Assembly: GCF_947493425.1 (NCBI RefSeq)
Contig: NZ_CANLRP010000011.1
Location: 26,838 to 90,837, forward strand
Source of the DNA: an uncultured Microscilla sp.
GTDB taxonomy: Bacteria > Bacteroidota > Bacteroidia > Cytophagales > Microscillaceae
DNA length: 64,000 nucleotides
Direction of reading: 5' to 3'
Shown here: one piece after another, positions 61,658 through 64,000 of the stretch
Layout: the number at the start of each line of letters is the position of its first letter
How positions within the stretch are numbered: the stretch's first letter is position 1
The notes under the pieces: model-generated
What the model was told of the DNA's origin: nothing
What the model saw: the letters and a program-made list of their open reading frames with translations, nothing else
Database searches by the model: none
Translations under genes and position numbers: made by a program

Positions 61658-63385
61658 ATGGAGAATTTTGTAGTATCGGCTCGTAAATATCGCCCTGCCA
61701 CATTTGATACAGTTGTTGGTCAATCACACATTACCACTACGCTCAAAAATGCAATTAAGAGCAACCAACTAGCTCAAGCCTTTTTGTTTTGTGGTCCTCG
61801 TGGGGTAGGCAAAACCACTTGTGCGCGTATCCTTGCCAAAACTATCAACTGTTTGACTCCTACCGAAGATTTTGAAGCCTGTGGTACCTGTGAGTCTTGC
61901 GTGAGTTTTCAGAACCAAGGCTCGATGAATGTATATGAGTTGGATGCTGCCTCTAGCAACAGTGTTGATGATATTCGTAATTTGGTAGATCAGGTGCGTT
62001 ATCCACCCCAAAGTGGCAAACGCAAGGTATACATCATAGATGAGGTACACATGTTGTCTAACTCAGCATTCAATGCTTTTCTGAAAACTCTGGAAGAACC
62101 GCCCGAATATGTGATTTTTATTCTTGCTACTACCGAAAAGCACAAAATTATCCCTACCATTTTATCTCGTTGTCAAATCTTTGATTTTAAGCGCATCGAA
62201 GTAAAAGATATGAGCGGGCATTTGGCAAATATTGCCCAAAAAGAAGAAATTGAAGCGGAACAGGATGCGCTTGACCTAATTGCTCAAAAGGCAGATGGGG
62301 GACTGCGTGATGCTTTATCTTTGTTTGACCTGATTACCACCTTTTCGGCAGATCGAAACATTACCTACCAAAGTGTAGTAAAAAATCTGCATATACTCGA
62401 CCATGATTATTATTTTAAAATAACGGATGCTTTATTGGCGCAGGACATGCCCCTGGTACTCTTGTATTTTGACGAAATTCTCAGAAAGGGTTTCGATGGT
62501 CATATTTTTATTGCAGGTTTGGGCGCGCATTTACGTAATGTCATGATGTGCAAAGATCCTGCAACCGTAAAACTGCTTGAGGTCTCTGAGAAGGTAAAAC
62601 AACGTTTTGCTGAACAAGCCCAAAATGCCTCGGCATCGTTTTTATTATCGGCCTTGAACCTTGCCAATGACTGTGATTTGCACTATAAAAGCAGCAAAAA
62701 TCCCAGGTTTTTTGTAGAATTGGTGTTGATGAAAATGGCCAACCTAAACAGAGTGATTGATTGGGCGCAGAACCCCGTAGAGATTGCAGGACAGCCCCCT
62801 GCTGATCCTGAAAAAAAAAAGCCTGAAACCAACGTAACCGAGCAAAACAACAGCCATCAACAGCAGCAAGCCCCACCTCCGGCAAAAATGTCGCTAGAGT
62901 ATACCAAAAAGGAGAACCCAAAAACTCCTATAATACCCAATAAGCCTGATGCCACCCTAAAAGTAGACACAAGTAATGGGAGTGTACAAGCATCTGACAA
63001 TACACCTTTTACTAAGAAAGAGTTGCTGCTTGCACTCAATGATTTTAAGGGTATTTTAAGAAACTTTCCGCAAGATAGGGAGAAGGCTAGAAAAGCCGCT
63101 GAATATTTGTCGGCAGGCGATATTTCTATAGAAAATGGGCACGAAATCACCCTAACTTTTAGTGACGAAGCCCAGGAGAAAGTGGTAGCAGCGTATTTGG
63201 AGAAGGTGCAAAAAAACCTGCGTAATAAACTGAATAACCAAGCTTTGACCCTTAGTTCTAAGTATGTATATGTAGAGAAAAAGAAAAAGATATATACTCC
63301 TTACGACAAATTTCAGTATTTGAAAGAAAAACACACCAAATTGAACGACTTAAGTGCACGCTTTGGGCTAGAAGTAGATCTCTAA
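61658..63385 (+). CDS. dnaX: DNA polymerase III subunit gamma/tau
   Basis: The product is 575 aa. The AAA+ clamp-loader part has Walker A GPRGVGKTT (46-54), zinc-binding cysteines at 65, 75, 78 and 81, Walker B IIDEVHMLS and sensor region LATTEKHKIIPTILSRCQ. A proline/glutamine-rich linker follows (about 380-440), then a C-terminal tau-type domain from about 450 ending in RFGLEVDL. It loads the sliding clamp onto DNA and links polymerases at the fork. No frameshift-type slippery site is evident, so gamma as a separate product is not supported. Confidence 0.97.
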   Translation: MENFVVSARKYRPATFDTVVGQSHITTTLKNAIKSNQLAQAFLFCGPRGVGKTTCARILAKTINCLTPTEDFEACGTCESCVSFQNQGSMNVYELDAASSNSVDDIRNLVDQVRYPPQSGKRKVYIIDEVHMLSNSAFNAFLKTLEEPPEYVIFILATTEKHKIIPTILSRCQIFDFKRIEVKDMSGHLANIAQKEEIEAEQDALDLIAQKADGGLRDALSLFDLITTFSADRNITYQSVVKNLHILDHDYYFKITDALLAQDMPLVLLYFDEILRKGFDGHIFIAGLGAHLRNVMMCKDPATVKLLEVSEKVKQRFAEQAQNASASFLLSALNLANDCDLHYKSSKNPRFFVELVLMKMANLNRVIDWAQNPVEIAGQPPADPEKKKPETNVTEQNNSHQQQQAPPPAKMSLEYTKKENPKTPIIPNKPDATLKVDTSNGSVQASDNTPFTKKELLLALNDFKGILRNFPQDREKARKAAEYLSAGDISIENGHEITLTFSDEAQEKVVAAYLEKVQKNLRNKLNNQALTLSSKYVYVEKKKKIYTPYDKFQYLKEKHTKLNDLSARFGLEVDL

Positions 63386-63399
63386 ACAAGTTCCTTATA

Positions 63400-63876
63400 T
63401 TATACCTTGTCGGCTTGCTCAAAGCGGTCATTGCCATTTACTTGAAACTCAACCCCAACACTGTCTTTATGTTTATAGTCAAAAAATGCCACTACATGAT
63501 GCTCTGTAATGATTGCGAGTTGCTTGTTGCGACAATAACGCCTCAAAAAACGCCAGCCTATGTTTGTTGTGTGTAGTAGTTCCACAAATTCGTGAAAATT
63601 GTCAAGTTGGTCTAACCAATGCTTTTGTTGTTGGTATTCCAGAAAAAAGAAGTGGTTATGAGGGGTAACCGTGAAGTGACTTACCTCGTGAAAAACAAAG
63701 CATATTTCAAGTGCCCCACCAAAAGCATAAAAATAAAACATATCGGTATATTGAGAGTCTGTATACAATTTTTTACCCAATATTTTCTTGTCAAATTTTT
63801 GGTAAACCAAGTCTTCATTGTCTCCTATTTCTAAACCTTTGAACTTGCCTGTTTTTAAAAAATCATAAATATTCAT
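63400..63876 (-). CDS. hypothetical protein
   Basis: The product is 158 aa, soluble, no signal peptide, starting MNIYDFLKTGKFKGLEIG. Many His and Phe residues (FFFLEYQQQKHWLDQL) and a final DSVGVEFQVNGNDRFEQ. The size and the ILGKKL...FYFYAFGGALEICFVF pattern are like those of many immunity-type or SUKH-like small proteins, but no match is secure. Convergent with dnaX (14-base gap). Confidence 0.65.
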   Translation of the reverse strand: MNIYDFLKTGKFKGLEIGDNEDLVYQKFDKKILGKKLYTDSQYTDMFYFYAFGGALEICFVFHEVSHFTVTPHNHFFFLEYQQQKHWLDQLDNFHEFVELLHTTNIGWRFLRRYCRNKQLAIITEHHVVAFFDYKHKDSVGVEFQVNGNDRFEQADKV

Positions 63877-64000
63877 TGATTGAGTTTTTGGTTAAATCTG
63901 TCGAGTTTAATAACTAAATTGCCTAAGTAAAGCGGAAAAAATAAGATGTGCCAATAAAACAAAATATTTGTTGAGTGGGCGAGTCAAAAAACCTTTGCAT
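63877..64000. other. right-edge stretch
   Basis: Some 120 bases with no gene start or end I can support; holds the upstream region of the 63400 gene. Confidence 0.4.

Noticed and set aside
62821..62840. Programmed frameshift in dnaX
   Set aside because: An A-run occurs (about 62812-62820) but no stop-proximal -1 frame with a stimulatory hairpin could be supported by eye.

Overview
The window looks like chromosomal DNA of a marine or free-living Bacteroidota bacterium, most likely order Cytophagales (Microscilla-like; this genus-level guess is inference). The evidence is a T9SS C-terminal sorting domain, a MurF-Alr fusion, an ECF sigma/anti-sigma pair, many secreted TPR proteins, Bacteroidota-type TAnnTTTG promoter elements, AT-rich gaps, and bacillithiol (YtxJ) and ergothioneine (EgtB/EgtD) genes. 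I see no rRNA, tRNA or CRISPR array. Layout: 0-7 kb holds a CYTH protein cut by the left edge, a 1.5-kb repeat-rich gap, a secreted kelch protein, murF-alr and an MbnP-like lipoprotein. 7.5-9.6 kb holds an ATPase + HNH pair that reads as a Septu (PtuAB) antiphage system. 9.9-17.4 kb holds a toxin-23-like secreted protein, a TonB-domain protein, a DUF1684 protein, radC, rpsT, a phasin-like protein and a 963-aa LRR/Sel1 fusion. 18-26 kb holds a secreted TPR-CHAT protein, an OmpA lipoprotein, a sigma/membrane protein/Spy-like operon, a LolA-like protein and a secreted esterase. 27-32 kb holds an ECF sigma factor, a HEAT-repeat anti-sigma candidate and three tandem DUF4097 proteins. 32-45 kb holds a SnoaL-like protein, a decayed IS5-family transposase, a TPR-GAF-histidine kinase divergent from a SpoIIE phosphatase, a tyrosine recombinase, a tiny membrane peptide, a PPP-type phosphatase with a macro-domain protein, and a TPR protein. 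45-53 kb holds DUF427, egtD, egtB, ytxJ and an Ldh-family dehydrogenase. 53-54.8 kb is an IS200/IS605 element with divergent tnpA and tnpB. 54.9-64 kb holds an unusually long CoA-transferase, a NADAR/DUF4846/lipoprotein operon, dnaX and unknown genes. The most striking signal lies between genes. Six short non-coding elements of exactly 159 bp (four) or 193 bp (two) start with GG, end with CC, have inverted-repeat termini and are flanked on both sides by the same trinucleotide (TTA or TAA). They behave like MITEs with a 3-bp TWA target duplication. Two sit on the stop codons of genes, one separates a gene from its terminator and one separates egtB from egtD. Two copies of a longer intergenic repeat, at 26.1 and 30.1 kb, each carry such an element where the other copy has an empty site, so the window contains its own proof of insertion. 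Other dispersed repeats (palindromic REP-like units and a roughly 100-bp family at 40.3 and 57.5 kb) fill the remaining gaps.
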